From Acetothermia bacterium UBA3571 (lineage in GTDB: Bacteria > Bipolaricaulota > Bipolaricaulia > Bipolaricaulales > Bipolaricaulaceae), in NCBI GenBank assembly GCA_002375995.1, contig DFNI01000041.1, forward strand, positions 41,031 to 105,030: 64,000 bases of DNA. Direction: 5' to 3'. Under the pieces are notes generated by a model. It was given only the letters and a program-made list of their open reading frames with translations. It was not told where the DNA came from and ran no database searches. Below are positions 44,837 through 54,184 of this stretch, in pieces. Position 1 is the first letter of the stretch, and each line of letters opens with the position of its first letter. The translations under genes were made by a program, and so were the position numbers.

Positions 44837-47524
44837 GTGAGCATCCGCAACCTTGAGAAGATCTTCAGGCCACAACGAATCGCCGTAGTGGGCGCCAGCA
44901 ACCGGCCCGAAAGCGTGGGGTACGTGATCCTTAAGAACTTGGTGAGCTCCGGGTTCCAGGGTGTCATCTACCCGGTAAACCCCAAACACGAGGCGATCCA
45001 GGGGATCCAGGCCTATCCCTCGGTGAGGGACGTCCCCCACACGCCGGACTTGGCGGTGATCTGCACCCCGGCCCACACCGTCCCGGGGATCGTGCGCCAG
45101 TGCGGGGAAGCCGGGATCCTGGGGATCATTATCATCTCCGCCGGGTTCCGAGAGGCCGGGAAGGAAGGGAAAAAGCTCGAGGAGGAAATCCGGGCGGTGC
45201 AGCGGGAGTTCGATGGGGTACGAATCATCGGCCCCAACTGCCTCGGGGTCATCGTCCCCTCCCTGAAGCTCAACGCCAGCTTCGCCGCCTCCATGCCCCA
45301 ACAGGGGCACGTGGCTTTCATCTCCCAGTCCGGGGCCCTCTGCACCTCGGTCCTCGACTGGGCCCTGGAGGAAGGGATCGGCTTTTCCTACTTCGTCTCC
45401 ATCGGCAACATGCTGGACGTGGACTTCGGCGACCTCATCGACTACTTCAACGAGGACCCTCACACCCGGGCCATCGTCCTCTACATCGAGTCCATCCCCG
45501 ATGCCCGCGGGTTCATGTCCGCCTCCCGGGCCTTCGCCCGGGAAAAGCCCATCGTAGCCTACAAGGCCGGGAGGTTCGCAGAGTCCGCCAAGGCGGCCGC
45601 CTCCCATACGGGGGCCATGGCCGGCGAGGACGCCGTCTACGACGCCGCGTTCCAGCGCGCCGGGATCGTGCGGGTCTTCGATATCGAGGAGATCTTCGAT
45701 ACCGCGGAGCTTCTGGCGCGGGTGCGTCCCCCCCTGGGTCCCGGGCTGGCCATCGTCACCAACGCCGGGGGGCCAGGGGTTATGGCCACCGATGCCCTGA
45801 TCGCCCTCGGGGGAGAACTGGCGGAACTCTCCCCTGAAACCATCGAGCGGTTGAACGGGGTCCTTCCCCCCTTCTGGTCGCACGGGAACCCGGTGGATGT
45901 GATCGGAGATGCCTCCCCGGAGCGGTACGCCAAAGCTACTGAGATCGTGCTCTCCGATCCCAATGTGGACGCGGCCCTGGTGATCCTCACTCCTCAAGCG
46001 ATGACCGATCCCACGGGGACCGCTGAGGCGATTGCGGAGCTCAAAAAGTCGGTGCGCAAACCGATCCTCGCCGCGTGGATGGGTGAGCGGGCGGTGCGGG
46101 AGGGGATCGAGATCCTGAACCGGGCGGGGATACCCACCTACGAGACACCGGGACGGGCGGTGCGGGCCTTCATGCACCTGGTCAAGTACGGGCGCAACAT
46201 CGAAATGCTCTACGAGACCCCCCGGGAGGTCCCCATCCGGTTCGCCTTGGATCGGAAGCGGATCCGGGAGAGGTTCGTGGGGGTCTTCCGGAGAGGAGGC
46301 GAACTCCTCACCGAGGAGGCGTCCAAGGAGCTCCTGGAGGCGTACGGGATCCCCGTGACCCGTCCTTATCCCGCTCACACCCCGGATGAGGCGGTGGCGG
46401 CGGCGGAGCGGATCGGCTACCCCGTGGTCCTCAAGGTGCTCTCCCCTCAGATCACCCACAAGACAGACGTGGGCGGGGTGGCCTTGGACCTGCGGGACCC
46501 GGTGGAGGTGCGGCGGGCCTTCACCCGCATCGTGGAGTCGGCCCGGGAGAAACGCCCCGACGCGGAGGTCCTGGGGGTGACGGTGCAACGCATGGTCCAG
46601 ACGGACGGGGGGATCGAGCTCATCTTGGGGGCGAAGAAGGACCCCACCTTCGGGGCGGTGATCATGGTGGGCACCGGCGGGACCGCCGCCGAGGTCTTCC
46701 GGGATCGGGCCCTGGGGCTTCCGCCCCTGAACGAGCGTCTGGCCTACCGGATGTTGGAGTCCCTGCGCTCCTGGAAGCTGCTCCGGGGATACCGCGGGAA
46801 ACCCGGGGTCAACCTGGACCGCCTGATCGAGGTACTGATGCGGTTTTCCTACCTCATCGCGGACTTCCCCGAGATCAAAGAGTGCGATGTCAACCCCCTC
46901 CTAGCCACCCCTAACGAGGTGATTGCCCTGGACGCCCGGGTGCTTTTGGACCGTGGAGCGTTGGCGGCGCCGTTCCGCCCGTATTCCCACCTGGTTATCC
47001 ATCCCTACCCGGAAGGGTATGAGCGCACCGTCCGGCTAGAAGACGGGACCGAGGTCCTGCTCCGGCCCATCCGGCCCGAAGACGAGCCCCTCTGGCACGA
47101 GATGCTCGCCGTATCCTCCCGGGAGTCGATCCGGCAGCGGTTCCGCTACATCTTCAAGGAAACCACCCACAAAATGGCCATTCCCTACTGCTTCATCGAC
47201 TACGATCGGGAGATGGCCATCGTGGGGATCGTGGAGGAGGGCGGGCGCAAGCGGATGATCGGGGTGGGGCGGATGGTGGCCAACCCCGATCGGGACACGG
47301 TGGAGTACGCCGTCTTCGTGGCCGACCCCTGGCAGAACAAGGGGCTCGGGGGAATCCTCACCGATTACTGCCTGGAGATCGCACGGAAGTGGGGGATAAA
47401 AAAGGTGAAAGCCGAGACTACTCCCGATAACACGCGCATGATCGCTATTTTCAAAGACCGGGGGTTCACGGTGAAGCACCTGGTGGAGGAGAAGGTGGTC
47501 CTGGCGGAGAAGGATCTTTCGTGA
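44837..47524 (+). CDS. ADP-forming acyl-CoA synthetase-like protein fused to a GNAT acetyltransferase
   Basis: 895 residues in the Pat-like order: CoA-binding Rossmann domain (RIAVVGASNRPESVGY), succinyl-CoA-ligase domains with the phospho-histidine motif AASHTGAMAGEDAV (His257), an ATP-grasp domain (YPVVLKVLSPQITHKTDVGG) and a C-terminal GNAT domain (~735-895, with VADPWQNKGLGGILTDYC). Protein lysine acetyltransferases of this plan generally lack a working synthetase centre, but here the histidine is kept, so ADP-forming acetate/acyl-CoA chemistry with ATP formation remains possible. GTG 44837 is chosen because the conserved IRNLEKIFRPQRIAVVG follows at once. The upstream open frame is not family-like. 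Confidence 0.85.
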   Translation: MSIRNLEKIFRPQRIAVVGASNRPESVGYVILKNLVSSGFQGVIYPVNPKHEAIQGIQAYPSVRDVPHTPDLAVICTPAHTVPGIVRQCGEAGILGIIIISAGFREAGKEGKKLEEEIRAVQREFDGVRIIGPNCLGVIVPSLKLNASFAASMPQQGHVAFISQSGALCTSVLDWALEEGIGFSYFVSIGNMLDVDFGDLIDYFNEDPHTRAIVLYIESIPDARGFMSASRAFAREKPIVAYKAGRFAESAKAAASHTGAMAGEDAVYDAAFQRAGIVRVFDIEEIFDTAELLARVRPPLGPGLAIVTNAGGPGVMATDALIALGGELAELSPETIERLNGVLPPFWSHGNPVDVIGDASPERYAKATEIVLSDPNVDAALVILTPQAMTDPTGTAEAIAELKKSVRKPILAAWMGERAVREGIEILNRAGIPTYETPGRAVRAFMHLVKYGRNIEMLYETPREVPIRFALDRKRIRERFVGVFRRGGELLTEEASKELLEAYGIPVTRPYPAHTPDEAVAAAERIGYPVVLKVLSPQITHKTDVGGVALDLRDPVEVRRAFTRIVESAREKRPDAEVLGVTVQRMVQTDGGIELILGAKKDPTFGAVIMVGTGGTAAEVFRDRALGLPPLNERLAYRMLESLRSWKLLRGYRGKPGVNLDRLIEVLMRFSYLIADFPEIKECDVNPLLATPNEVIALDARVLLDRGALAAPFRPYSHLVIHPYPEGYERTVRLEDGTEVLLRPIRPEDEPLWHEMLAVSSRESIRQRFRYIFKETTHKMAIPYCFIDYDREMAIVGIVEEGGRKRMIGVGRMVANPDRDTVEYAVFVADPWQNKGLGGILTDYCLEIARKWGIKKVKAETTPDNTRMIAIFKDRGFTVKHLVEEKVVLAEKDLS

Positions 47525-47589
47525 CGGAACTCAGCCCGGCTTCGATGCTTTTCGGTGGCCCGCGACTTTCGGCCATCGGAGGAGCGAGA

Positions 47590-48930
47590 ATGGTGCGGAC
47601 GAAGACGATCCTGATTAAAGGTGGCACGGTGGTCACCGCCCGGAAGACCCTGCAGGCGGACGTGCTCGTGCGGGGGGGGCGGATCGCGCGGGTGGGGAAG
47701 ATCCCCGCGGCCGGGGCCGACGAGGTGGTGGATGCCCGGGGGCTTCTTGTCTTCCCGGGGTTCATCGATGCCCACGTACATTTCTCCCTCCCCGTGGCGG
47801 GGACCCGCTCCGCCGACGATTTCCACACCGGCCCGAAAGCGGCGGCCCACGGGGGAATCACCTGTTTTTTGGACTTCACCGTGGGACACCCGGAGACATC
47901 GCTTCCCGAGGCCCTGGAGCGGCGCCTGGAGGAGGCGGGACCTTCGTGCATCGATTACTCCTTCCGGGCGGAGATGATCGGCTGGAATCCGGAACGGGCG
48001 GACGAGTTCTTCCAGGTGGCGGAGATGGGGGTCCGGGCCTTCAAGTTCTACACTGCCTACTCCGACTCCGGCCGCCGCACCCCCTTGGGGTACCTCCGGG
48101 CCGCCATGGAGGCGATCCGGGAGCTCGGGGGAGTGGCCATGGTCCACTGTGAAGCGGACGAACTGGTGGACCCAGAGGGGGGGCCGTACCCGGCGGCCAG
48201 GCCCGCCCTGGCGGAGGAGGTGGCCATCGCCGAGGTGGGGATCCTCGCGCGGGAGACCGGCTGCCGCACCTACATCGCTCACATCTCCAGCGCCCGGGGG
48301 CTTTCCGTTTACCTCGGGGCCCGGAAGATGGGGGCCCCGGTGGTCGGGGAGACCTGCCCCCATTACCTCCTCCTGGACGACCGCGTCTACATGCGGCCGG
48401 ACGGGCACCTCTTCTCCGTGGTGCCCCCCATCAGGAAACCGGAGGACCGGGAGGCGCTGTGGTGGGCCCTGGGGAAGAAGTTCCTCGCAGCGGTCTCTAC
48501 CGACCACTGTCCCTTCTCCGTCTCCCAGAAGGAGATCGGCCGGGACGACCCGCGACGGCTTCCCTCGGGCCTCCCTGGGGTGGAGCTTCTGCCCGCCCTC
48601 CTCTTTTCCGAGGGGGTGGCCAAGGGGAGGATTTCTCCCCGGCAGTTCGCCTATTACCTCTCGGAAGGGCCGGCCCGGACCTTCGGCCTCTGGCCCCGGA
48701 AAGGGCGGCTCGCCCGGGGGGCCGACGCGGACCTCGTCCTCTGGGACCCCCATGCCAGTTGGGTGGTGGAGACGAAGGGGTTGCATATGAACGTTGATTT
48801 CTCACCTTACGAGGGCATGGAGCTCCGAGGCCGGGCGGTGGCGGTGATGTGCCGGGGCGAGTGGGTGGTGAGGGAAGGGGAGTTCGTGGGGAGAGAGGGG
48901 CACGGGGTGTTCGTGCCCTGGCAGCGATGA
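47590..48930 (+). CDS. Dihydropyrimidinase/hydantoinase-type amidohydrolase
   Basis: A 446-residue cyclic amidohydrolase with a binuclear metal site: GFIDAHVHFS (HxH), the carbamylated lysine in VRAFKFYTAYSDS, VHCEA, YIAHISSA and the aspartate in STDHCPFS. It resembles D-hydantoinases and E. coli HyuA more than dihydroorotase. ATG 47590 follows GGAGGAGCGAG. The stop overlaps the yqeB start (ATGA). In E. coli hyuA and yqeB also belong to one cluster linked to selenium-dependent molybdenum hydroxylases, so purine or hydantoin turnover is a reasonable guess. Confidence 0.85.
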   Translation: MVRTKTILIKGGTVVTARKTLQADVLVRGGRIARVGKIPAAGADEVVDARGLLVFPGFIDAHVHFSLPVAGTRSADDFHTGPKAAAHGGITCFLDFTVGHPETSLPEALERRLEEAGPSCIDYSFRAEMIGWNPERADEFFQVAEMGVRAFKFYTAYSDSGRRTPLGYLRAAMEAIRELGGVAMVHCEADELVDPEGGPYPAARPALAEEVAIAEVGILARETGCRTYIAHISSARGLSVYLGARKMGAPVVGETCPHYLLLDDRVYMRPDGHLFSVVPPIRKPEDREALWWALGKKFLAAVSTDHCPFSVSQKEIGRDDPRRLPSGLPGVELLPALLFSEGVAKGRISPRQFAYYLSEGPARTFGLWPRKGRLARGADADLVLWDPHASWVVETKGLHMNVDFSPYEGMELRGRAVAVMCRGEWVVREGEFVGREGHGVFVPWQR

Positions 48931-49712
48931 GGGAATTGGTGCTCGTGCGGGGAGCGGGAGATGTGGCCACCGCCGTGGCCATCCGACTCAGGGAGCGGGG
49001 CCTGGCGGTGGTCTGTACCGAGCTATTACAGCCGCTTGCATTGAGGCGGGCGGTGTCCTTCGCCGAGGCGGTGTACGAGGGACGGTGGGCGGTGGAGGGC
49101 CACGAGGCCGCCCGGGCCGCGTCCCCAGAGGAGGCCCTCCGTCTCCTGGGGGAAGGGGTCATCCCGGTGCTCGCCCCCGAGGGGGGCGCGGTGGAACGGC
49201 TTCGACCCGAGGCCATCGTGGACGCCCGGATGGCCAAGCGCAACCTGGGGACGCGCATGGACGAGGCCCCCATCGTCATCGGCCTGGGGCCGGGGTTCAC
49301 CGCGGGGGTAGACTGCCACGCCGCGGTGGAGACCCTGCGGGGGCCCCGCTTGGGGAAGGTGTACCTGGAGGGATCCCCGCTTCCCCCCACCCACACCCCC
49401 TGCACCATCGGGGGCCTCTCCCGGGAACGGGTGCTCCGGGCCCCGCGGGCCGGCCACTTTTTCGGCTATAAGGCCATAGGGACGCGGGTGGAGAAGGGAG
49501 AGCCGGTGGCCTGGTGCAGCGGGGAGGAACTCAGGGCGCCCTGTTCCGGGGTAGTTCGGGGAATGGTGCGGTCGGGGATCGAGGTCCCCGCGGGGACGAA
49601 GGTGGTGGAGATCGACCCCCGGGGGGATCCCCAGGTCTGCTTCCGGGTGGCGGAGCGCTCTTGGAGGATCGCCGCCGGGGTCCTGGAGGCCCTGGATCTC
49701 CTCGGTTTCTGA
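48927..49712 (+). CDS. yqeB: YqeB/EF2563-family protein of selenium-dependent molybdenum hydroxylase systems
   Basis: 261 residues. VLVRGAGDVATAVAIRLRE is the family's Rossmann-like start, followed by VVDARMAKRNLGTRMDEAP, VIGLGPGFTAGVDCHAAVET and GYKAIGTRVEKGE. This family co-occurs with selenium-dependent molybdenum hydroxylases and is thought to help install their labile selenium. No hydroxylase gene lies in the window. The gene overlaps the hydantoinase stop by 4 nt. After it, 49713-49982 is a spacer in which I see no gene. Confidence 0.8.
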   Translation: MRELVLVRGAGDVATAVAIRLRERGLAVVCTELLQPLALRRAVSFAEAVYEGRWAVEGHEAARAASPEEALRLLGEGVIPVLAPEGGAVERLRPEAIVDARMAKRNLGTRMDEAPIVIGLGPGFTAGVDCHAAVETLRGPRLGKVYLEGSPLPPTHTPCTIGGLSRERVLRAPRAGHFFGYKAIGTRVEKGEPVAWCSGEELRAPCSGVVRGMVRSGIEVPAGTKVVEIDPRGDPQVCFRVAERSWRIAAGVLEALDLLGF

Positions 49713-49982
49713 ACGCAATACCCTTGCCGTTCCTTTATCGGGGCTCGGAGTTTCCCCGACCGCGAATTTATCCGCGCGTTTTGCCGACGTGGGGTGGAAA
49801 ACGGGGATTTGGATACATGGCGGTTGATAGGCTATCGGCGGGGGGTGAAACTTAGCCCGGGGGTTTGGTGTAGTCAAAGTGAGCTTTTAAGTTTTAAGTA
49901 AGGGAAGGTCGTCGTGGGGTCATGGGTCGGTCCTGTGGGACTTTCCCCTGTTTGGAAAGGAGGGAGGTTTAGGAGGCGGAAG

Positions 49983-51002
49983 ATGGGGGGATCTATTCTC
50001 GCGCGAGCGGGATTTTTGCCCCTTTGCATTAGCTCCCTCATCCAATGGATTGGCGTGCCGTGGTTTCGCGGCTGGCAGTGGTCCTTCTCGGGGGTTACCG
50101 GCGCCGTCTTGAGGACCGGTGGTGTCACCCATGCCCTCACGGTGACGTTGGATGACGGGAAAACCCGCCGCCCCATCGCGCACGCGCCGGTGGCCGTCCG
50201 TCATCATACCGGGCCGGCCCGGGGCTCCCGGGTGGGGATCCCGGTGCCGGGATACCAGGCCGAGGAAGCCGTGATACGGGACGCGCTTTCATCCCGCGAT
50301 CCCACCAGGAGCCCGGCCGCCCACAGGACCTGTGATGGGGTAGCGGTATATCCCACCGCCTGTACTGGCCAACCGGGGCCCCTGGTCTCATTGACCATTC
50401 GAGATACGACGATCCGTGAGCACCCCAAATGGCGCGCCGGGAATTGGAACGGCGGTACTCTTCTCATCACTCTCCAATACGGTCGAAGCAATCGGGGCGA
50501 AGACCACACCGTGATCCAATTCCACCACACCCAGATCCCGACGAAGGCTCAAGCCGTGGAGGCCGCGTCGGTGTTCTGCGTTTGGGAATTTCACGGGGAT
50601 TCCCTGTTGGCGGCCGTGTATCCCCTGAACCGCCGGTGGGATGAGCGCGCCGTTGTCCGGGACACATACCGCTCCGCCCACGATTGTTGGACGAAGGCTT
50701 CGCGGCAGAAGCTCGTGGGCTTGGCGGGGGGACCGGGCGGGGTTGGACCTCGCCGCTTCGGTGCGGAACGCCCTCGCCGGCGCGGCTGCACCTTCACCTC
50801 TATGACGTGCCCGATCCGAAACAGCGTGACCACATGGGATGGGACCGGTACGGAGGATGCTCTATATCCGCTTCCCCCGGCCTTCCCGCTGGGAGGTGGC
50901 GGTCTATGGGGACGGGGTCCGTGTGTACTCGCTCCGCTTCGTCATCGTGGACCGAGCTTCGGTCGGGACGGGGGCGGAGGTCAACCGAAATGGGGGTGGT
51001 GA
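49983..51002 (+). CDS. Hypothetical protein, possibly frameshifted near its end
   Basis: ATG 49983 follows a perfect AGGAGG at 6-nt spacing, and codons through about 50800 have the G/C-rich third position of the neighbours, so a gene is likely. The product has a hydrophobic N-terminus and beta-rich text such as THALTVTLDDGKTRRPIAHA and GNWNGGTLLITLQYG, but no family is recognised. After ~50850 this frame turns low-complexity, whereas the +1 frame (from 50857) reads MLYIRFPRPSRWEVAVYGDG and on to FVIVDRASVG, which looks like the real C-terminus. Either the gene is broken or the sequence has an indel. Its end overlaps the next gene by 13 nt. Confidence 0.4.
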   Translation: MGGSILARAGFLPLCISSLIQWIGVPWFRGWQWSFSGVTGAVLRTGGVTHALTVTLDDGKTRRPIAHAPVAVRHHTGPARGSRVGIPVPGYQAEEAVIRDALSSRDPTRSPAAHRTCDGVAVYPTACTGQPGPLVSLTIRDTTIREHPKWRAGNWNGGTLLITLQYGRSNRGEDHTVIQFHHTQIPTKAQAVEAASVFCVWEFHGDSLLAAVYPLNRRWDERAVVRDTYRSAHDCWTKASRQKLVGLAGGPGGVGPRRFGAERPRRRGCTFTSMTCPIRNSVTTWDGTGTEDALYPLPPAFPLGGGGLWGRGPCVLAPLRHRGPSFGRDGGGGQPKWGW

Positions 51003-52534
51003 CGGTGAGGAAGTTTTTCCCGCTTATCTTCGTGTTCCTGTGGACCCTTTGGGGGATGGCGCAGTACGGCCCCGGTGAGGGCGGCTACATGAGCTTCCGC
51101 TTCGAGGGACAGGTGGTCGGGGCGGTCTCCTGCGAACATAGGGGGACGGATACGCTGCGTTGCCGCGTGCGGGAGGGTACGTCCGGACACGTGGAACTCC
51201 GCGCCGCCGTAAACCCACCCGCCCTCCTGGAGATCCGCTTGCTTTCCGCTCCCCCGGGATGGCCCGGCCTTTCCGTGGCCAGTGGCTACGGCACGGCCTC
51301 GGCGGAATACCGGTTCGCCCTGTCCCGGGGAAGCGCCGGGAGGCGCTTCGAGCTCGTCTTCGGGGCGTTTCGCGAGGGGGCGCTTGTCTCGAGCCTCACC
51401 GTGATCCTGGAGGTGGAATGGCCCCCCAGTCCCTTTCCCGTGACCACCGTTCCCGTTTACGTCACCGACCGGGAGGGCCGCTTCACCATCCCCGTGGGGG
51501 AACTCTCCGACACCGTGGTCCGGGGCACCATCGCGTGCGATGGGAAGCCCAAATCAGGTGTGCAGGTATCGGCGAAGTTGATCCCACGGGAGGGGAGGGA
51601 GGCCATCCGTACCCTCACCGACGTGGGGGGAGTGGAACTCTCTTCCCCGGACTTCGGCACCATCAAGATCCCCCGGGAAAGGCTTCGCTTCACTTCTTCC
51701 TTCGATATCACCGGCCGGATCCAGCGCACCATCGATGTGGGTACCGTATGTCCGCAGTCCGATTCCGTCCCCGTGATGTCCCTGCCGATAGTGGAAATCA
51801 CGTGGGGAAGTGTCAAGGGTACCACCGATTCGCAGGGCAAGTTTGAGGTCCCCATGCCGGGGAACTCCGAGGAAAAGATCTGGGGGAGGATCGTCGATTG
51901 CGCCACTGGACGCCCCCTGAAGAACCAGGATTTCTCCCTGGAGCCCATCTATACCGGAGGTAAAATCACGGGCTTTGAGATCTCCTCCCCGGATTTTCCC
52001 CCGGAGATCGTCACCCGCTATACGCGGGTTGACTTCTCTTTCTTCGGGCGCAAGGGGTTCCACCTGGGCGACGTCCGCGTCTCCACCAAGACGAAAAGGG
52101 AACTGGAAAGGGAGCTTGACCGAATACGAAACGGATTTTTCGATGACCGGGAGTTCAGAGAGGAATATGAAAAAAACGACCAAGATCCCCGGCGGGCCGT
52201 GCTGGCTCTGGGGAGGTACCTCGCGGGAAAGTGCTTCCGGGTGGAGGTGAGCCGAGGGGAGCTCACCGTGGAGTCGGAAGGAGAGATCAGGAAGTTCGAA
52301 TGGGTCCTTCTCGTCGTGCATATCGGCGACAAGGTTTATTTGGTGGAGGCCACGAGGCTGCCCGATTTCGGCACGCCCAAAGCCGTGGGCCTCATCGCCG
52401 AGGCCAAGAGGGCTCGGGTCTTCGTCCAGTGGGTCGTGATCGACCCCGAATACGAGGTGGAAGGGAAAGTCAAGGGCTACGAGGAGAAGGAACGTTTGTC
52501 CCTCGATGAATATGAGAAGACGTTGGGTGAGTAA
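50990..52534 (+). CDS. Secreted protein of unknown function with duplicated beta domains
   Basis: 514 residues with a signal peptide (FFPLIFVFLWTLWGMAQ). Two similar beta units can be seen: one with VTDREGRFTIPVG...LSSPDFGTIKIPRERLRF and one with TTDSQGKFEVPMPG...ISSPDFPPEIVTRYTRVDF, so the middle is a tandem duplication of a carboxypeptidase-regulatory-like sandwich. The C-terminal ~130 residues (VLALGRYLAGKCFRVEVSRG, VVHIGDKVYLVEATRL) form a separate domain I cannot name; it faintly recalls transglutaminase-like proteins. GGAGG at 50976-50980 sets ATG 50990. It converges on the solute-binding protein gene. Confidence 0.65.
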   Translation: MGVVTVRKFFPLIFVFLWTLWGMAQYGPGEGGYMSFRFEGQVVGAVSCEHRGTDTLRCRVREGTSGHVELRAAVNPPALLEIRLLSAPPGWPGLSVASGYGTASAEYRFALSRGSAGRRFELVFGAFREGALVSSLTVILEVEWPPSPFPVTTVPVYVTDREGRFTIPVGELSDTVVRGTIACDGKPKSGVQVSAKLIPREGREAIRTLTDVGGVELSSPDFGTIKIPRERLRFTSSFDITGRIQRTIDVGTVCPQSDSVPVMSLPIVEITWGSVKGTTDSQGKFEVPMPGNSEEKIWGRIVDCATGRPLKNQDFSLEPIYTGGKITGFEISSPDFPPEIVTRYTRVDFSFFGRKGFHLGDVRVSTKTKRELERELDRIRNGFFDDREFREEYEKNDQDPRRAVLALGRYLAGKCFRVEVSRGELTVESEGEIRKFEWVLLVVHIGDKVYLVEATRLPDFGTPKAVGLIAEAKRARVFVQWVVIDPEYEVEGKVKGYEEKERLSLDEYEKTLGE

Positions 52535-52564
52535 CCCGGGGGGCGGGACCACCGCTCCCGGGGC

Positions 52565-54055
52565 TTAGCGATTCCGTACCGCAGTGAGATCCAATACGTA
52601 TACGGGATAGACGGCCAGGCCCTCGATGCCGGCCCGGGCGGCGATGATGCGGTGGGGGTCCTGGATAAAATAGTTCACCACCTCTTCGGCGATGATGCGT
52701 TGGGCCCGCACATAGATCTCCCGGCGGCGCTCGGGATCCATGCAGGTCTTCCCCTCCTCCAAAAGTTGTTCGAGCTCCTCGTTCCGCCACCCGCGGCGGA
52801 AGTAATAATCCGGGCGCTCGGCCCCGTAGCCGGTGAGCATGAGCGCGGGGTCCAGCCTCCCCACGTGGCCGATCACGGTCAGGTCGTAGTCCGCCTGAGC
52901 GTAGACCCGCTCGAGCCAGGTGCCCCAGTCCACAAGTTGAATTTTCACCTCGATCCCCACCGCCGCGAGCTGGGCCGCTATGAGCTCCCCCGTGCGGACA
53001 TGGAACTCGTAGTTGGAGGGAAGGGTCATCGTTGTCTCGAACCCATGGGGAAAGCCCGCCTCAGCCAAAAGCTCCCGGGCCCGCTCGGGGTCATAGGGAT
53101 AGAGGTCGGTGAGGTCCACGTAATACGGCATCCCCGGGGTTAGGTGGCTCCCGATGGGAGTCCCGAACCCAAGGGATACAAGCTCAATAATCTTTTTCCG
53201 ATCGATGGCGTGGGCGATGGCTTGCCGCACCTTCAGGCGATCAAAGGGTTGCCGCGCGTTGTTGATGGCCAGGATCTGTACCAGGTTCATGGGCCCGGAG
53301 ACCACGGTGAAGTCCGGATCCCCTTGGAGTTCCACCGCCAGCTGTGGCGGCACGTCCACCGCCACGTCCACATCTCCCGCCCGCAGCGCCAGGACCCTGG
53401 CAGCATCGTCGGGGATGAACCTGAACGTGGCTCGCTCGAGCCTCGGGATCCCCGGGAGGTAATAATTGGGATTCCGTTCGAGCACGATTCGATCGCCGGG
53501 CCTCCACTCCCCGAACCGGAAGGGTCCGGTCCCCACGGGGTACTCCCCGAGAGGCTTCCCCGTGCGCGGTTTCACCGGGACGATGGCTGAATCCGCCTGG
53601 GCTAGCACCGCCAGGAAGTAGGGGACCGGCCGCACGAGCCGGAAGCGCACCGTGTGGGTGTCCACTGCCTCTACCGCGGCGATATCGGCAAAGTATTCAG
53701 GGTGTGGGTTGAGGCTGTCCGGGGACATGGCCCGCCGGAAGGACTCCCTCACCGCCCCGGCATCACACGGGGTCCCATCGTGAAAGACCACGCCCTCGCG
53801 GAGGCGGAAGGTCCACACCAACCCGTTCTCGGAGACCTCCCAGGACTCCGCGAGTTGGGGATGGAACCCTCCATCCTTCCCCACTTGTACCAGACACTCG
53901 TAGAGGTTGTGATGTAGAATGAGATCTATCGCCGCCGCGGGATCGCTGGTGGGGTCCAGGGTCGGGGGCTCGGTGGAGACGGCCACCACGAGCTCGCCCG
54001 CCCCCCCGAGGAACGCGAAGGAACACAAAAAAATAGCAACCCACAAAGCACGCAC
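52565..54055 (-). CDS. Orphan family-5 solute-binding protein
   Basis: 496 residues with a signal peptide (ALWVAIFLCSFAFLGGAG). Family-5 motifs: EPPTLDPTSDPAAAIDLILH, LAESWEVSENGLVWTFRLRE, GVVFHDGTPC, and VRQAIAHAIDRKKI. GTG 54055 sits behind AAGGAGGTG; a second in-frame GTG at 54085 lies behind a duplicated copy of the same stretch. No permease or ATPase gene is linked, so it must dock with a transporter encoded elsewhere, perhaps one of the two dpp-type sets in this window. It is divergent from the lipoyl operon. Confidence 0.85.
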   Translation of the reverse strand: MRALWVAIFLCSFAFLGGAGELVVAVSTEPPTLDPTSDPAAAIDLILHHNLYECLVQVGKDGGFHPQLAESWEVSENGLVWTFRLREGVVFHDGTPCDAGAVRESFRRAMSPDSLNPHPEYFADIAAVEAVDTHTVRFRLVRPVPYFLAVLAQADSAIVPVKPRTGKPLGEYPVGTGPFRFGEWRPGDRIVLERNPNYYLPGIPRLERATFRFIPDDAARVLALRAGDVDVAVDVPPQLAVELQGDPDFTVVSGPMNLVQILAINNARQPFDRLKVRQAIAHAIDRKKIIELVSLGFGTPIGSHLTPGMPYYVDLTDLYPYDPERARELLAEAGFPHGFETTMTLPSNYEFHVRTGELIAAQLAAVGIEVKIQLVDWGTWLERVYAQADYDLTVIGHVGRLDPALMLTGYGAERPDYYFRRGWRNEELEQLLEEGKTCMDPERRREIYVRAQRIIAEEVVNYFIQDPHRIIAARAGIEGLAVYPVYVLDLTAVRNR

Positions 54056-54089
54056 CGGAGTGTCACCTCCTTCTCGGAGTGTCACCTCC
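54056..54089. repeat. Tandem 15-bp repeat containing a ribosome site
   Basis: CGGAGTGTCACCTCC occurs twice with a 19-bp period. On the minus strand each copy reads as GGAGGTGACACTCCG, a near-palindrome that contains a Shine-Dalgarno core, followed at fixed distance by an in-frame GTG. Confidence 0.75.
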
Positions 54090-54184
54090 GTAGTTTCACC
54101 GCCATTTTAAGGTATGCCGTGTGGTCTTTCAGGTTTCTACTGACTCCGCAGGCGATTAGAATGGGAAGTCGGAAGGAGGTGACG

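Noticed and set aside
44696..46588. 630-residue minus-strand open frame opposite the acyl-CoA synthetase
   Set aside because: Gly/Pro/His/Asp-rich text typical of antisense shadows; the sense frame has all domain motifs.
47365..48786. 473-residue minus-strand open frame opposite the hydantoinase
   Set aside because: Shadow frame; no domain, no ribosome site.
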